Source: Skeletonema tropicum (Eukaryota > Bacillariophyta > Thalassiosirophyceae > Thalassiosirales > Thalassiosiraceae). From it: a stretch of 64,000 nucleotides of DNA. Made by a program: the position numbers and the translations under genes. The notes under the pieces are model-generated. The model was given only the letters and a program-made list of their open reading frames with translations. It did not search any database and was not told the DNA's origin. Location: assembly GCA_037178625.1 (NCBI GenBank), contig CM074127.1, positions 4,650,001 to 4,714,000 on the forward strand, in the 5' to 3' direction. Position 1 is the stretch's first letter. Each line of letters opens with the position of its first letter. Shown here one piece after another: positions 21,883-34,342 of this stretch.

Positions 21883-22716
21883 CTATTGCAATGGAGAGAA
21901 CGAAGAGGGTTTCAAGATACTCGTATCAAAGGAAGTAGCAAGCTTAGCAATTTCCGCTATCCCTGTCCTCCATTCCTTCGCCCCACGTGAAGCTTGTCTG
22001 CTTTGTTCCATCGCTTCCATTCCACAGAAATCCTTTCCTCCATGCTTCCATACTTCGTAAACTGTGTTCAAGCTTCCCACATCACTGATGAGTATTGTTA
22101 CTAGCTGAGTTGTTGGATGCGTACCAGCTGCGTTCAATTTGGAAGGTAGCGCTTCAGAATATAACTTGAGGAAGTTCGGAACAGTATCGTAGCCGAGTTT
22201 CAATTGATATTTGCGCAGTTCCACAATACTTTCTCCCCCACTGTTCATAGAACAATCATTCTTGATCCAATACTCTAGACCTGTGACTTGTAACAAAGTC
22301 TTGCACTAGACCAGCTTCAACAAATATTTCACTCTTTTGCTGCATCATGCATTCTTTCACTCCACCAAGGTATTGTTTCCATTCATCCTTCTTTGCAAGC
22401 GCTGCACGTTCTTCTTTCCGTTGTCTCGTCCCCTCCGGATAATGATAGAGGTGCACAGCCGTGTTCAATGTTATAGATCCAGTTTCAGGAAATCCAAAAA
22501 AGGCTAATGGTAACGTTTTGCGTAGGTCACTTGATTGAATGGTATTTTTAGTGTATGTTGCAGTTGCTGCTGGGTGGAGTTGGTACTGTCTCAGCTCCAC
22601 AATTGGAGATGATGGATTGCTTGCTTGTTGATGTTGACATGGCTGCTAAAGGAGTGTGTCTTCAAAATTCTTCTACCAGATGAAAGAGCAGCGGCGCTCC
22701 TCAAACCAAGCATCAT
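21883..22716 (-). CDS. NIPSNAP-domain protein, two domains, two frameshifts
   Basis: The chosen ATG at 22716 gives MMLGLRSAAALSSGRRILKTHSF, a plausible mitochondrial leader. Two NIPSNAP repeats follow: IVELRQYQLHP with YHYPEGTRQRKEERAAL, and IVELRKYQLKLGYDTVPNFL with VYEVWKHGG and a final RTGIAEIAKLA. NIPSNAP proteins are mitochondrial matrix or surface proteins of the ferredoxin-like dimeric barrel type, with poorly defined biochemistry. The frame changes at about 22,610 and about 22,270, with family sequence continuing across both. Converges with the PPR gene. Confidence 0.82.
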
Positions 22717-23045
22717 AAATAATACGTAGAAGCTTTTGCACAGATGCAGTCTATTGTACGCTGTTTGTGTCCTCCTCGGCAACAGTGTCAGGTTATTAAG
22801 AGAGAGAGAGAGGAGGATCTCATCAGGATCGCGGAGGTTGTCAACATACGAAGGACCTACTACTAGATTTCGCGCGAACTGACCTCTTTCAAATCACACA
22901 AGCCGACACGCAAGGTCATTGTTTACATATGCCTGGACATTACATCCTCATAACTGACATTTATCGGTTCGTGACTTCCCATAACACTGTAGGGCATCTC
23001 CCATAACACAGCGCAGTAAGCCTTCCTCACTAACTATCAGATAAT
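22717..23045. promoter_or_regulatory. Divergent intergenic region NIPSNAP / UXS
   Basis: About 330 bp, with a short GA-rich microsatellite at about 22,800-22,815 (AGAGAGAGAGAGGAGGA). Presumed bidirectional promoter. Confidence 0.35.
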
Positions 23046-24797
23046 ATGGTCGTACTGCCTCGCCATCGCCGTCGCTTCCGCAATCCCTACGGAGATGGAT
23101 CTTCAGAAGGGTATTATGGTCCGCCTCATTCTCAGAGAGGACAGCCTCATTACCCACCGCAGCAGCATGCACCTTCATCCACCACCCGATCAATGATACT
23201 TCTCATTGCAGGCATGGGAATCGGTTATCTGATCCTTCCCGTCTTGATGGTGAATGATATTTCTCCCCGCTCTCAATCTATTGGATTGAATGACGTTGTG
23301 CAAAACCTTGAGCGGCAAAAGGCGGCGGCAGCATATCAACAAACTAGTGGAATGACTGATCAGATGTATAGCCAGGATGCTTCGCAGAAGCTCAGCCCTT
23401 TGAATTTGGTACAAAATAGTCGCCGTGATGTGGCTGCCGCCATGTTGCGGGGGGATACCACGATGAATGCTGGTGATATTAATCTCCACTACAACCATCG
23501 TCGTGCTTCATCCGATGTGGATGTGGATGTTGCAGAAGAAGATTCCACTGAAGATGTGGCTGATGAAGGAGACCATGACGGACCTGTGGTACCTGCAGTC
23601 GGAGGACAACTACCCCTACCAGTCAACATGCACCATACCTTTACTGAAACTGAAGATGAAGAATCAAAGAAAGAGGAAACTAATCTGAGTGATGCCGAAA
23701 AGCGCTTCATTGAAACACAAAAGCTCATTGCATCACAATCAATTCCCACACCCACCCAGCCACATGTCTTTCACACTCCTACATTGCCCGACAGCAAGCG
23801 TAAGAAGATTTTAGTTACTGGAGGTGCAGGATTTGTGGGTTCTCATTTAGTTGACAAGCTAATGCAACAGGGACATGAAGTTATTGTATTGGACAACTTT
23901 TTTACCGGACAAAGAAAGAATATTGATCATTGGATGCACCACCCGCGTTTTAGTTTGGTTGTCCATGATGTGACGGAACCAATTATGCTTGAAGTCGACG
24001 AAATTTATCATCTTGCATGTCCTGCCTCTCCTCCACATTACCAATACAATCCAGTCAAGACTATCAAGACAAGTACCATGGGAACAATCAACATGTTGGG
24101 ACTAGCCAAGAGAGTCAAGGCCAAGATTCTGCTCACGAGTACGTCAGAGATTTATGGTGATCCCCAAGTGCATCCTCAACCGGAATCCTACTGGGGGAAT
24201 GTGAATACAATCGGGCCAAGAGCATGTTACGATGAAGGCAAACGTGTTGCAGAGACAATGATGTACTCCTACAGAAATCAAAATGGAGTTGACGTACGTG
24301 TTGCGAGGATTTTTAACACCTTTGGTCCACGCATGCACCCAAATGACGGTAGGGTGGTGTCGAACTTTATCATCCAATCCCTGCAAGATAAACCATTGAC
24401 AATTTATGGAGAAGGGCAGCAGACAAGAAGCTTCCAATATGTATCTGATCTAGTAAATGGATTGAATGCATTGATGAATGGAAGCTATGATATGCCCGTT
24501 AACTTGGGCAATCCTGATGAATACACAGTCAAGAACTTTGCGGAACATATCAAGGAAATGACAGGAAGTAAGAGTGAGATTACATACTTGCAGGCAACGA
24601 AGGATGATCCGACACAAAGGAAGCCAGATATTAGCACGGCGAAACGTGAGTTAGATTGGGAACCAGTCGTCCAAGTGAAGGATGGTTTGGAGAAGACTAT
24701 TGCATACTTTAGCAGAGTTTTGGAAGAGTCAGGAGAAATCATTCCTACTGGACAAGATGCTTCTAAGCCGAAGCCAAAAATTGAGGAGGAAGCATAA
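23046..24797 (+). CDS. UXS1: UDP-glucuronate decarboxylase (UDP-xylose synthase), membrane-anchored
   Basis: Converts UDP-glucuronate to UDP-xylose, NAD-dependent, in the Golgi lumen. 583 residues, single exon, intact. A short basic cytosolic N-terminus, one signal anchor ([21 protein letters not shown], about residues 49-69) and a long acidic stem of about 180 residues give type II Golgi topology. The SDR domain starts [19 protein letters not shown] (about 254-272). It continues with [43 protein letters not shown] and the catalytic YDEGK (about 396-400), then [18 protein letters not shown] and [10 protein letters not shown]. All are typical of UXS. The gene upstream of UGP/PGM runs in the same direction, so both UDP-sugar genes are neighbours. 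Confidence 0.95.
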   Translation: MVVLPRHRRRFRNPYGDGSSEGYYGPPHSQRGQPHYPPQQHAPSSTTRSMILLIAGMGIGYLILPVLMVNDISPRSQSIGLNDVVQNLERQKAAAAYQQTSGMTDQMYSQDASQKLSPLNLVQNSRRDVAAAMLRGDTTMNAGDINLHYNHRRASSDVDVDVAEEDSTEDVADEGDHDGPVVPAVGGQLPLPVNMHHTFTETEDEESKKEETNLSDAEKRFIETQKLIASQSIPTPTQPHVFHTPTLPDSKRKKILVTGGAGFVGSHLVDKLMQQGHEVIVLDNFFTGQRKNIDHWMHHPRFSLVVHDVTEPIMLEVDEIYHLACPASPPHYQYNPVKTIKTSTMGTINMLGLAKRVKAKILLTSTSEIYGDPQVHPQPESYWGNVNTIGPRACYDEGKRVAETMMYSYRNQNGVDVRVARIFNTFGPRMHPNDGRVVSNFIIQSLQDKPLTIYGEGQQTRSFQYVSDLVNGLNALMNGSYDMPVNLGNPDEYTVKNFAEHIKEMTGSKSEITYLQATKDDPTQRKPDISTAKRELDWEPVVQVKDGLEKTIAYFSRVLEESGEIIPTGQDASKPKPKIEEEA

Positions 24798-25186
24798 GAA
24801 GGAAATAGAACTATAAGTATCCATGTACAGGTGTGGCAGTAGTTGAACTCCTCTCTAGATATATAGAACAGTATTTACAATTCTTGCTTGGACCTAAAGT
24901 TCTTCTCCGGTACTTTCTTCTCTAATCCCAGGTCTACCTAAGTACTCGTACACCTACCTATGCTGTCATACTAGTAGTACTGCTCTACATAGAGCATCTG
25001 TGACGTTTGTGCGGTAGCGACGTTATTTGGTACGTGTTCTGCGGAATCTTTCACGGGCATTTCGTCGACGTCGAATCTTTTATCCCACTCCGTTCCTCGA
25101 TAGGTAGATCGCGTGACCAACCCATAATAAAAGCGTTCCTCGCCGTTGTTGCCAGTATAGCGACGACACATAGTCTTTATTATCTT
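24798..25186. promoter_or_regulatory. Intergenic between UXS and UGP/PGM
   Basis: 389 bp containing the UXS 3' region and the UGP/PGM promoter. Repeats of the ACCTA/CCTACCTA type near 24,930-24,960. No defined regulatory element. Confidence 0.35.
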
Positions 25187-28100
25187 ATGGGAAACCAGAG
25201 TTCTTCTAAACCAAGCAACATGGCGTCTTTCGAACCTTGCAGGGTGAGTGTTGCTTGGTAACTCGGCGGCCGCTGATTTGAAAATGTATCTTACTGTAAT
25301 TGAAAAAGATCTTATGTGCTAACAATGTCTTTTTTATTATGATACAGACCAAGATGGAAAAGGAGGGCATTGCCGCCTCTGCAATCTCCGCTTTCGAATC
25401 TACATTTAACTCTCTCGTATCGGGAAACACTGGTATCATCCCCGAATCGACAATAACTCCCGTGCCTGAACTTGTGCACACCGATTCTATTTCCACCGCG
25501 CCCAATTCTGATCTTCTCTCGGAGACTGTTGTGCTCAAGCTTAACGGTGGTCTTGGAACTGGTATGGGACTTGACAAGGCGAAGTCTTTGCTTGAGGTCA
25601 AGAATGGTGATACTTTCCTTGATCTTACCGCCAAGCAAGTTATGTGCATGAGGAAGGAGTTTGGACAGAATGTCAAGTTTATGTTGATGAACAGTTTCTC
25701 TACTAGTGATGATACTCTCGCATTCTTCCAGAGCAAGTACCCCAGCCTTGCCGCTGAAGAGGGATTGGAGATGCTTCAAAACAAGGTGCCAAAGATTGAT
25801 GCTACTACTTTTGTGGTGAGTTGCTATTTGTGTACATTTGAATCTTTTCGCATTGGATGTTGATATGTGCTCACATCTTCTCTTTTTTATTATCCTTTCA
25901 GCCTGCAACCTGCGAGTCTGATCCAAGCAATGAGTGGTGCCCTCCTGGACATGGTGATTTGTATGCCGCTCTCATCGGATCTGGGCGTCTAGATGCTCTC
26001 CTTGAGGGAGGTTACAAATACATGTTCGTGTCAAACTCTGATAACCTTGGTGCTACTCTTGACTTGAAAATTTTGACACACTTTGCTACCATCGATGCTT
26101 CCTTCATGATGGAATGCTGTGAACGTACCGAGAATGATAAGAAGGGTGGCCATCTTGCTGTCCGTAACTCTGACAAACACTTGATCCTTCGTGAGTCTGC
26201 CATGTGTGCTGATGAAGATGAAGCTGCATTCCAAGACATTACCAAGCACCGTTTCTTCAATACCAACAACCTTTGGATTCGCCTCGACAAGTTGAAGGAA
26301 ATCGTCGACAAATTCGGAGGATTCATTCCTCTTCCAATGATTTTGAACAGCAAGACTGTTGACCCCAAGGATGATAAATCTCAGAAGGTCATCCAACTCG
26401 AAACTGCCATGGGTGCAGCGATTGAATGTTTCGAAGGAGCAAGTGCTGTCGTCGTGCCTCGTACACGTTTTGCTCCCTGTGAAGAAGTGCAACGATCTTC
26501 TTCTCCTGAGAAGTGATGCCTACGTTATCACTGATGATTTCCGTCCTGTGCTCAACCCTGCTTGTGGAGGCAAGGCCCCTGTTGTCGCTCTGGACTCGAA
26601 GAAATACAAGATGGTTGGACAGCTTGAGGAGGCCACCAAGGACGGTATCCCATCTCTTGTGGACTGTAAGCGTCTCACTATCAAGGGTGTTGTTCGTATG
26701 GGAAGATCAACTCGCTTCGTTGGTGACGTATCTATCACCAACAAATCTGATGAATCCAAGTACATCTCTGGAAAGATTGAAGACGCCACTCTTGACGTGA
26801 GTGAAGAAATTGGACTTGGTGCTTTGAAGCCAACTGTCGTTGCCACTGCTCCCATTGCTGGGCAAAAGCCAGGAACCTCTGGACTTCGTAAGAAGACGAA
26901 GGAATTCATGACGGAGAACTACTTGAACAATTTTGTGCAGTCTGTTTTTGACGCTGTTGTAGCTGGTGGAACAAGTTTGTCTGAGGGAACTCTTGTGGTT
27001 GGCGGTGACGGTCGCTATTTCAACAATGAAGCTATCCAGACTATCATTAAGATGGGTGTTGCTAATGGAGTGAAGCGTTTCTGGATTGGAGAGAATGGAT
27101 TGCTCTCGACTCCTGCTGTTTCTGCCATGATTCGCGAGCGTGGCCCTGTTTGGCAGAAGGCTTTCGGAGCTTTCATCCTCACTGCCAGTCACAACCCTGG
27201 TGGACCTGAAGAAGATTTTGGAATCAAGTACAACACTCAGAATGGAGGACCTGCTCCTGAATACCTTATGCAAGCCACCTATGCCAACACCACTTCCATT
27301 AAGAACTACAAAATCTGCTCTGACTTCCCCGTGATTGATATCGCTACACCTGGCTGCACCAGCGTAGCCGCTGGTGATGGAAGCAGCTCTGTTGTCGTTG
27401 AGGTTGTTCCTTCCACTCAGTCTCACGTTGCACTTCTGAAGAGCATCTTTGACTTTGCTGCCATCAAGTCCTTGCTTGACCGTGAAGACTTCACCATGAT
27501 TTACGATTCTATGCATGGTGTGAATGGACCCTTCTCGAAGGCTATCTTCGTGGACGAGCTTGGACAGCCAGAATCAGTGCTCATGAACCACATCCCCAAG
27601 GACGATTTCAATGGTGGACATGCTGATCCTAACTTGACCTACGCTAAGGAGCTCGTTGCCTTGATGGGCTTGGATAAGAAGGGAAACAAGATCGATGTCT
27701 CTGGTTCCGTTCCGTCATTTGGTGCGGCTGCCGATGGAGACGGTGACCGTAACATGATTCTTGGTTCACAATTCTTCGTTACTCCTTCGGATTCCCTCGC
27801 TGTTCTTGTTGCAAATGCCAACTGCATCCCATTTTTCAGCACTCAAGGTGGCTTGAAGGCAGTAGCTCGGTCAATGCCTACCAGTGGTGCAGTTGACCTT
27901 GTCGCCAAGGACTTGAACCTTGACTTCTTTGAGACTCCTACTGGCTGGAAAGTTCTTTGGAAATCTCATGGACTCGAAATGCATCTTCAAAGGAAAGGAC
28001 TACACTCCTTTCATCTGTGGTGAAGAGTCATTTGGTAACTGGATCTGATCACGTTCGTGAGAAGGATGGAATCTGGGCCGTTCTTGCCTGGTTGAATGTT

Positions 28101-28583
28101 TTGGCTGCTCACAATCCCGATTCGTCTAAGCCTCTCGTGACCGTTGAGGATATTGTGAAAAAACATTGGAGTAAGTACGGCCGCAACTACTACTGCCGAT
28201 GGGACTTCGAGGGAATGGACGCTGCCGGTGCAAACGCGATGATGAACAAGATGCGTGAGAGCACTGAGTCTAACACTGGCCGCACTGTTGGAAGCTACAC
28301 TATCGCTACTGCGGATGACTTCAAGTACGTTGACCCTGTTGACGGATCTGTTGCCCAAAAGCAGGGAATTCGATTCTTGATGTCCGATGGGTCAAGAGTC
28401 ATTTTCCGCCTCTCTGGAACTGCAGGTTCAGGTGCCACTGTTCGTATGTACATCGAGCAATATGAAACAGAGAAGTTGGACTTGGCTGTTGCCGATGCAT
28501 TGAAGGAGCTTACCACTATTGCGCTCAGCTTGTGCGACATCAAAACTTTCTGCGGAACTGAGACACCAACAGTCATCACATAA
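25187..28583 (+). CDS. UDP-glucose pyrophosphorylase / phosphoglucomutase fusion, three one-base insertions
   Basis: Bifunctional enzyme: the C-terminal PGM makes glucose-1-phosphate and the N-terminal UGPase activates it to UDP-glucose, precursor of chrysolaminarin and UDP-xylose. The start is ATG 25187 (or 25220). Introns are 25244-25347 and 25816-25901. The UGPase part has LNGGLGTGMGLDKAKSLLEV, then NEWCPPGHGDLYAAL and VSNSDNLGATLDL. The PGM part has the phosphoserine loop FILTASHNPGG, the metal loop AADGDGDRNM, the sugar loop GEESFG and a C-terminal RLSGTAGSGATVRMYIE. The frame is restored by ignoring one extra C at about 26,477, one extra A in a run at 27,949-27,951 and one extra T at about 28,036; these are probably consensus errors. 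Such fusions are characteristic of diatoms and related stramenopiles. Confidence 0.94.
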
Positions 28584-28592
28584 ACTGGACAT

Positions 28593-28790
28593 AATCATAA
28601 TGCTGAAATCTCTTTGTTAATCATCTTTAGAGCATCGAAATAAATTAATCATCGCGCTATTAGGGGCTACAATAACACTAAGACAATAATAACTCAATCA
28701 TAATGCCGAAATCCCTCTGTTTATCCGTCTTCAGAGCATCAATAGTAAATAATTATCACGTAATTAGTGGCTACAATCACACCTAACTGC
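28593..28790. repeat. Diverged tandem duplication of about 103 bp in the UGP/PGM-CPS intergenic gap
   Basis: AATCATAATGCTGAAATC at 28593 recurs as AATCATAATGCCGAAATC at 28696, and alignment continues through AGAGCATC, AATAAAT/AGTAAAT and GGCTACAAT to about 28,678 and 28,783. The copies differ at many positions. It lies between two convergent 3' ends. Confidence 0.75.
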
Positions 28791-28849
28791 TATGCCTGCG
28801 TAATTATCTACATCACTCACACGATTGATCTTAAAATTTTCAAATTAAT

Positions 28850-31800
28850 TTAATGGAATTCATCCTTGTCAGTCCATGCATCAGCGTCAGTCTCCCCTTG
28901 GTAATGTTCAAACAGTTTCTTGGGATCAAGGCCAGAGATTTCACCCTTTGAGTGTAGGTGGGCAGCATCAGCGAAAACCTTGAATAAGTTCATGTTAGTC
29001 ATCAGGGGGATTCCAAAGTCTACAGCGCTTCGTCGCATCAAGAAGTTGTCTTCTAAGCGCTTCGATTCGTAAGTAGGCACGTTGACAACCATGCAGATGT
29101 CTTTCTCGCGAATCATATCAAGTGCGTTAGTCATATCACTGCCCTCCTTTTCTGTTGGATATCCAACAATAGTGCATGGCACTCCATTCTTTTGAAGCAC
29201 CTCACCAGTAGCTTTGGTCGCGAACAGATTGTAGCCAAGCTCATGAAGCTGGTATGCACTGTGAGTCATATCATTTTCTAGACTTGATTGAACACTCAAA
29301 AGGATATTCTTCTTGGGCATAGCAAACCCAGTCGACAAAAGAGACTTCAAGAATGCCTCTTCCTTGTTTTCACCGAAACATGCCACCTCACCAGTTGAAG
29401 CCATCTCCACGCCAAGAACGGGGTCGGATCCACGAAGACGAGTGAACGAGAACATGGGTGCTTTCACACCAACGAAGTTCTGGGGTCTGTCTCTAGTTTC
29501 AAGTGTAGGCAAGTTCATGTCAGATGTGTCGTGTCCAACAATTGCTTTCGTTGCAGCTTCAATAAAATCAACTCCCATTGTTTTGGAGACAAATGGGAAG
29601 GAACGAGACGCTCGCACATTGCACTCAATGCACATAACATCAGTACCCTTGGCAACAAATTGGATGTTACATGGACCAGTAATATTCAAGCGTTTGGCAA
29701 TCTTTTTAGCAGCATCCCTGACGCGCTCCATCTGGTAAGCAGACAGATCCTGAGGAGGCAAGACCAAAGTGGCATCACCGGAGTGGACTCCAGCTTGTTC
29801 AATGTGTTCGTGAATTGCGCAAGCAATGATATCTCCATCCTTAGCAACACCATCGAACTCGATCTCAACAGCGCCCTCAATGAAATCGGAGATGACAACA
29901 GGATAATCCTGCGAAACCTCAGCAGCCTCGCTCAAGCACGCTTTGAGTTGTTCGTCAGTCCAGGCCACATTCATAGCTGCACCACTGAGAACGTATGACG
30001 GACGCACAAGAACTGGGTAGCCTACATTAGCAGCAAATTCAATGGCACTGTCGACGCTAGTGAGCTCTCGCCATCTGGGCTGTTGGACACCAATCTCATC
30101 AATCATGTCAGAGAACTTCATTCTGTCTTCGGCGTTGTCGATCATTGCTGCAGGTGTACCCATGATGTTGACTCCTGCTTTATCAAGAGGGATAGCCAAT
30201 CCATTAGGAATTTGACCACCAACACTGACGATGACTCCTTCACTGTTATCTTTTTCGTAGATATCTCTCACACGCTCGCCACTAAGCTCTTCGAAATACA
30301 ACCTATCGCACTCATCATAATCTGTCGAGACAGTTTCAGGGTTGTAGTTAATGACGGTGGCACTCTTTCCAATTTGACGGAGTGTACGGATGGCACTGAC
30401 TCCACACCAATCGAACTCGATAGATGAACCAATTCTGTAAGCGCCACTTCCAAGTACAACAACTCCGCCATTAGATGACTCAACATCGTCTTCTGATCCA
30501 TGATATGTCGTGTAGAGATAGTTGGTTTCGGCGGGGTATTCAGCTGCAAGTGTGTCGATTTGCTTTGTTTTGGGGACGATATCGAAAGACTTTCTCTTCG
30601 ATCGGACATCTTCCTCCGTGCACTTGAGACACTCAGCAATTTGCTTATCAGAGAAACCATTCTTCTTCGCCTCGAGCATCATAGCATGGTCAATCTCACC
30701 GATAGATTTACCCTTCATGGCATCATATGTCTTGACAATGTTCTCACATCGACGAAGGAACCAGTGGTCAATCTTGGTGATGTCGTGGATTTCAGCGACA
30801 GACAAAGACTTCTCGTACATGGCTTGAGCGATGGCAAAGATACGACGGTCGGTAGGATTAGCGAGCTCCGTCAATAGTTCTTCGTGGGTGAACTTGAACT
30901 TGGGAGAATAACCAGGGTTGGACGGATCGACCATGCGAATAGCCTTTTGCAAGGATTCTTCTAAGGTGCGTCCAATACTCATAACTTCGCCAACACTCTT
31001 CATGGCGGAGCCAATGTTGGTGGAAACGCCCTCGAACTTAGACATATCCCAACGGGGGATCTTGGTCACGATGTAATCCAAACTGGGCTCAAAGCATGCT
31101 TGGGTCTTCTTGGTGACGGCATTTTGAACTTCATTCAATGGAATTCCGAGCGCAAGCTTGGCGGCCACAAAGGCAAGCGGGTAGCCTGTGGCTTTGGATG
31201 CTAATGCAGACGATCGAGACAAACGAGGGTTGACCTCAATGATGCAGTATTCAAGAGACTCGGGGTGGAGTGCGTACTGAATGTTACACTCTCCAACGAT
31301 GCCAAGATGTTTAACGACCTGTGCATAGTGAAATAAAACATAATTGGTGAGTGGCAGCAAGGATGAAAGGTACATCTGCAAGAATTTCTATACTAACCCT
31401 AATGGCAGTTTCACGGAGCATGTGGTATTCTTCATCAGAGAGAGTTTGTGATGGTGCCATAACAATACTGTCCCCAGTGTGGATTCCAAGAGGATCGAAA
31501 TTCTCCATGTTACAAACAGTGACGCAGTTGTCGTAAACATCCCTCACGACTTCGTATTCGACTTCCTTCCATCCAAGCATACTCTTCTCAACGAGAATCT
31601 GAGGACTAACAGCTAAAGCCTTCTTAGCATTCTCACGGAGATGCTGTTCGTCTACGCAAATTCCACTTCCCAATCCTCCAAGAGCAAATGCAGATCGGAT
31701 CATGAGCGGAAATCCAATTGTTTTCGATGCTTCTACGGCTCCTTCAACGGATGTTGTAGTAATTGATTGAGCGATCTTTTCATTGATTTCGTTCAACCTA

Positions 31801-33685
31801 TCAGAAAAGAGCTGACGATCCTCAGTATCGATAACGACAGGAACTTGTGTTCCGAGCACGGTGACGCCGTACTTCTCGAAGATTCCTTGATGGTACATGT
31901 CTACGGCACAGTTGAGTGCAGTCTGTCCTCCCATGGAAATTACAATACTGTCTGGCTTTTCCTTTTTGATAACTTCCTCAACGAAGTCAGGAGTAACGGG
32001 CAAAAAGTACGTGTGGTCGGCTTTGGTATCAGACTTGGCGTCCATGTTGGTTTGGACTGAAGCGATGTTAGGGTTCATCAAGACAACTTCAAGGCCCTCT
32101 TCCTTGAGAGCTTTGATCGCCTGACCACCAGAGTAATCGAATTCACCGGCTTGTCCAATCGAAGTTCCTCCACTACCAAGCATCAAGACCTTCTTCACGG
32201 TTGGCACGGGTGGGGCTGGCTTCCTATCTGGGAACTTGATAGGAGCTTTGGGGTCTTTGCATGCAGCCAAGAAAGTGTCAAACATAAACTCAGTATCAGT
32301 CGGTCCATTCCTGTATTCGGGGTGGAATTGAGCAGTGAAGTAGGGACGGCTCTTGTGGATGAAACCTTCGTTACTTCCGTCGTTGAGGTTGGTAAACAAT
32401 TCATTGTAGTCGCTTCCAAGAGTAGTAGTGTCAATGTGATATCCATGGTTTTGGGAGGTAATGTAACATTCGCCAGTAGCATGGTTGATTACAGGTTGGT
32501 TTTGGCCACGGTTTCCAAATGGGAGCTTCTTTGCTTCGCCACCAGCGGCAAGACCCAAAAGCTGGTTACCCAAACAGATACCAAAGATAGGCTTCACTTC
32601 ATCATCTGGAACATTGATGGCAAGTTTCAACTGCTCAACCGTCTTATCGCATGAAGTGGGATCACCAGGTCCGTTGGAAAGGAAGAGACCATCGTATTTG
32701 TGCATATCAGCAGCGAATGGGTGGTCCCATGGGACAATCGTCAATTCACAACCACGGTCCACCAATAGACGAATCATGTTGTACTTCATTCCGCAGTCAA
32801 CTCCCATGATTTTGATAGGGTTGCCCTTTCCGTATGTCTTGATCTCCTTCGTACTAACCTCCGAAACCATGTGCCTATTAATGTTGGGGTTTCCAATTTG
32901 GGTGAAATCAGGAGCAGGAGCGTTCTCATCAATTTCAATACGTCCAACCATAGCTCCCTTCTCGCGAATCTTCTTGGTAAGCATACGAGTATCGATATCA
33001 CACAAACCTGGGATACCCTCTTCCTTCAACCAATCACCGAGACTGGAAGCAGCCTTCCAATGGGAGTAATGATGAGCATAATCTTGAACAATCAAACCAC
33101 TTGCGTGGATTTTGTAGGATTCGAACATGGCAGGGAGACCGAACTTGTCCATCTTCTTGCGGTCTGGCACACCATAGTTTCCAACCATCGGTGTAGTAAG
33201 GGTAATAATCTGTGAAAATATAACGGAAAGCGTTCTTGATCAGATATGTCCCGCATCTCTTAGCTCTTTAACAATTTGAATGCACTAGTTTGCTTACCTG
33301 CCCTTGGTACGAAGGATCAGTCAACGCTTCAGGATAACCAACCATTCCGGTGGTGAAGACAACCTAGAGGGCACAGATGATGTGCGTAGACATGTGTTAG
33401 GTATGTTATTCAGATATTCATGAGAACACTAATTGCAAATTGCATTCTTATCCTTACCTCTCCATCCACAGCAGCTTCATGAGAACCAAAACTGCGACCG
33501 ACAAATTTGGAACCATCCTCCAAGTAAAGTGTTGCAAGCGCAGATGGAGGTTTGGCATCATCACCACTTTGAGTGCCCATCAATCTGCTCAAAGGAGATC
33601 TGGTGGAGGGAGCAGATGTCCGGCTGCCAAGAAACGCAGCGCTTCTTCCGCTAGCACGAGCGATTGGTCGCAGCATCGACGCCAT
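28850..33685 (-). CDS. Carbamoyl-phosphate synthetase, mitochondrial-type (urea-cycle CPS I/III-like)
   Basis: Makes carbamoyl phosphate from bicarbonate, ATP and ammonia or glutamine. Exons are 33458-33685, 33298-33363, 31398-33209 and 28850-31318, with introns of 94, 88 and 79 bp; all join in frame to 1524 residues, no damage. The leader [22 protein letters not shown] is Arg/Ser/Ala-rich and lacks acidic residues, as in mitochondrial presequences. The glutaminase-like domain keeps Cys in [16 protein letters not shown], with NRGQNQPV and [15 protein letters not shown], patterns closer to animal CPS I/III than to CPS II (CLGHQ). Two synthetase halves follow: [20 protein letters not shown], and [19 protein letters not shown] with [15 protein letters not shown]. 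The C-terminal allosteric MGS-like domain is present. No ATCase or DHOase domain, so it is not CAD. It matches the diatom urea-cycle enzyme often called unCPS. Confidence 0.93.
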
Positions 33686-34342
33686 GGTTTGATGAAGTTG
33701 TAGGCTCGAAGGATCGACTTGGAACAACAATGTATCAAAAGCAAAAGATACGAAGAGAGATTGTAGGGTGATTGATTACAGATGTCAATCACTTTGCAAT
33801 TTCACCTTGGATACACTTATCGGAGTTGCTTGAATCGAATAGTGACTGTGGATTGGAAGACTGGGTAAGCTGCAAACGCTCGCTGAACCTTAGACACCTG
33901 TTGGAGGTGAGTACTTTACCAAATTTGCACATGTGCGGCTCCGAGCGCTTCTCGTCTGTGAGTGTGATGGCGCGCCAAAAAAGCTCGACGATACGTCACA
34001 CCGTGGTCATACTGACGTCACAGATAGATCTCCTCTCATCTTTTCATGTTGAATTTGCCGGCATCCGGCATAGCTCGCTAAAAAGTGTCCGGCTATGTCC
34101 CGAACCCCGAACCCCGAACTGCGAACTGGACACAAGAAGAAGCAGGGAAAGAGAAGAGAGAGCTCTCATCGCATCATCGACATCTCGATTCATCGATGCG
34201 CCCGTTTCGAGGTAAATGTGAGCTTCTCCACGATGACATTGAACAGCTTGATTGCGTTAGATCAGTTCAAGATCATGAGCAATTCGTGAAAGTGAAACAA
34301 TTAATTACGTCATAACATAATATTGCTAAACTGCAGCGTAGC
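33686..34342. promoter_or_regulatory. Divergent intergenic region CPS / patatin lipase
   Basis: About 660 bp. Contains a short tandem run of CCCGAAC units at about 34,098-34,125 (CCGAACCCCGAACCCCGAAC). Several short plus frames overlap here but none has family features. Bidirectional promoter presumed. Confidence 0.4.

Noticed and set aside
33772..34315. Three overlapping plus frames in the CPS/lipase gap
   Set aside because: Low-complexity CCCGAAC repeats and no family features.
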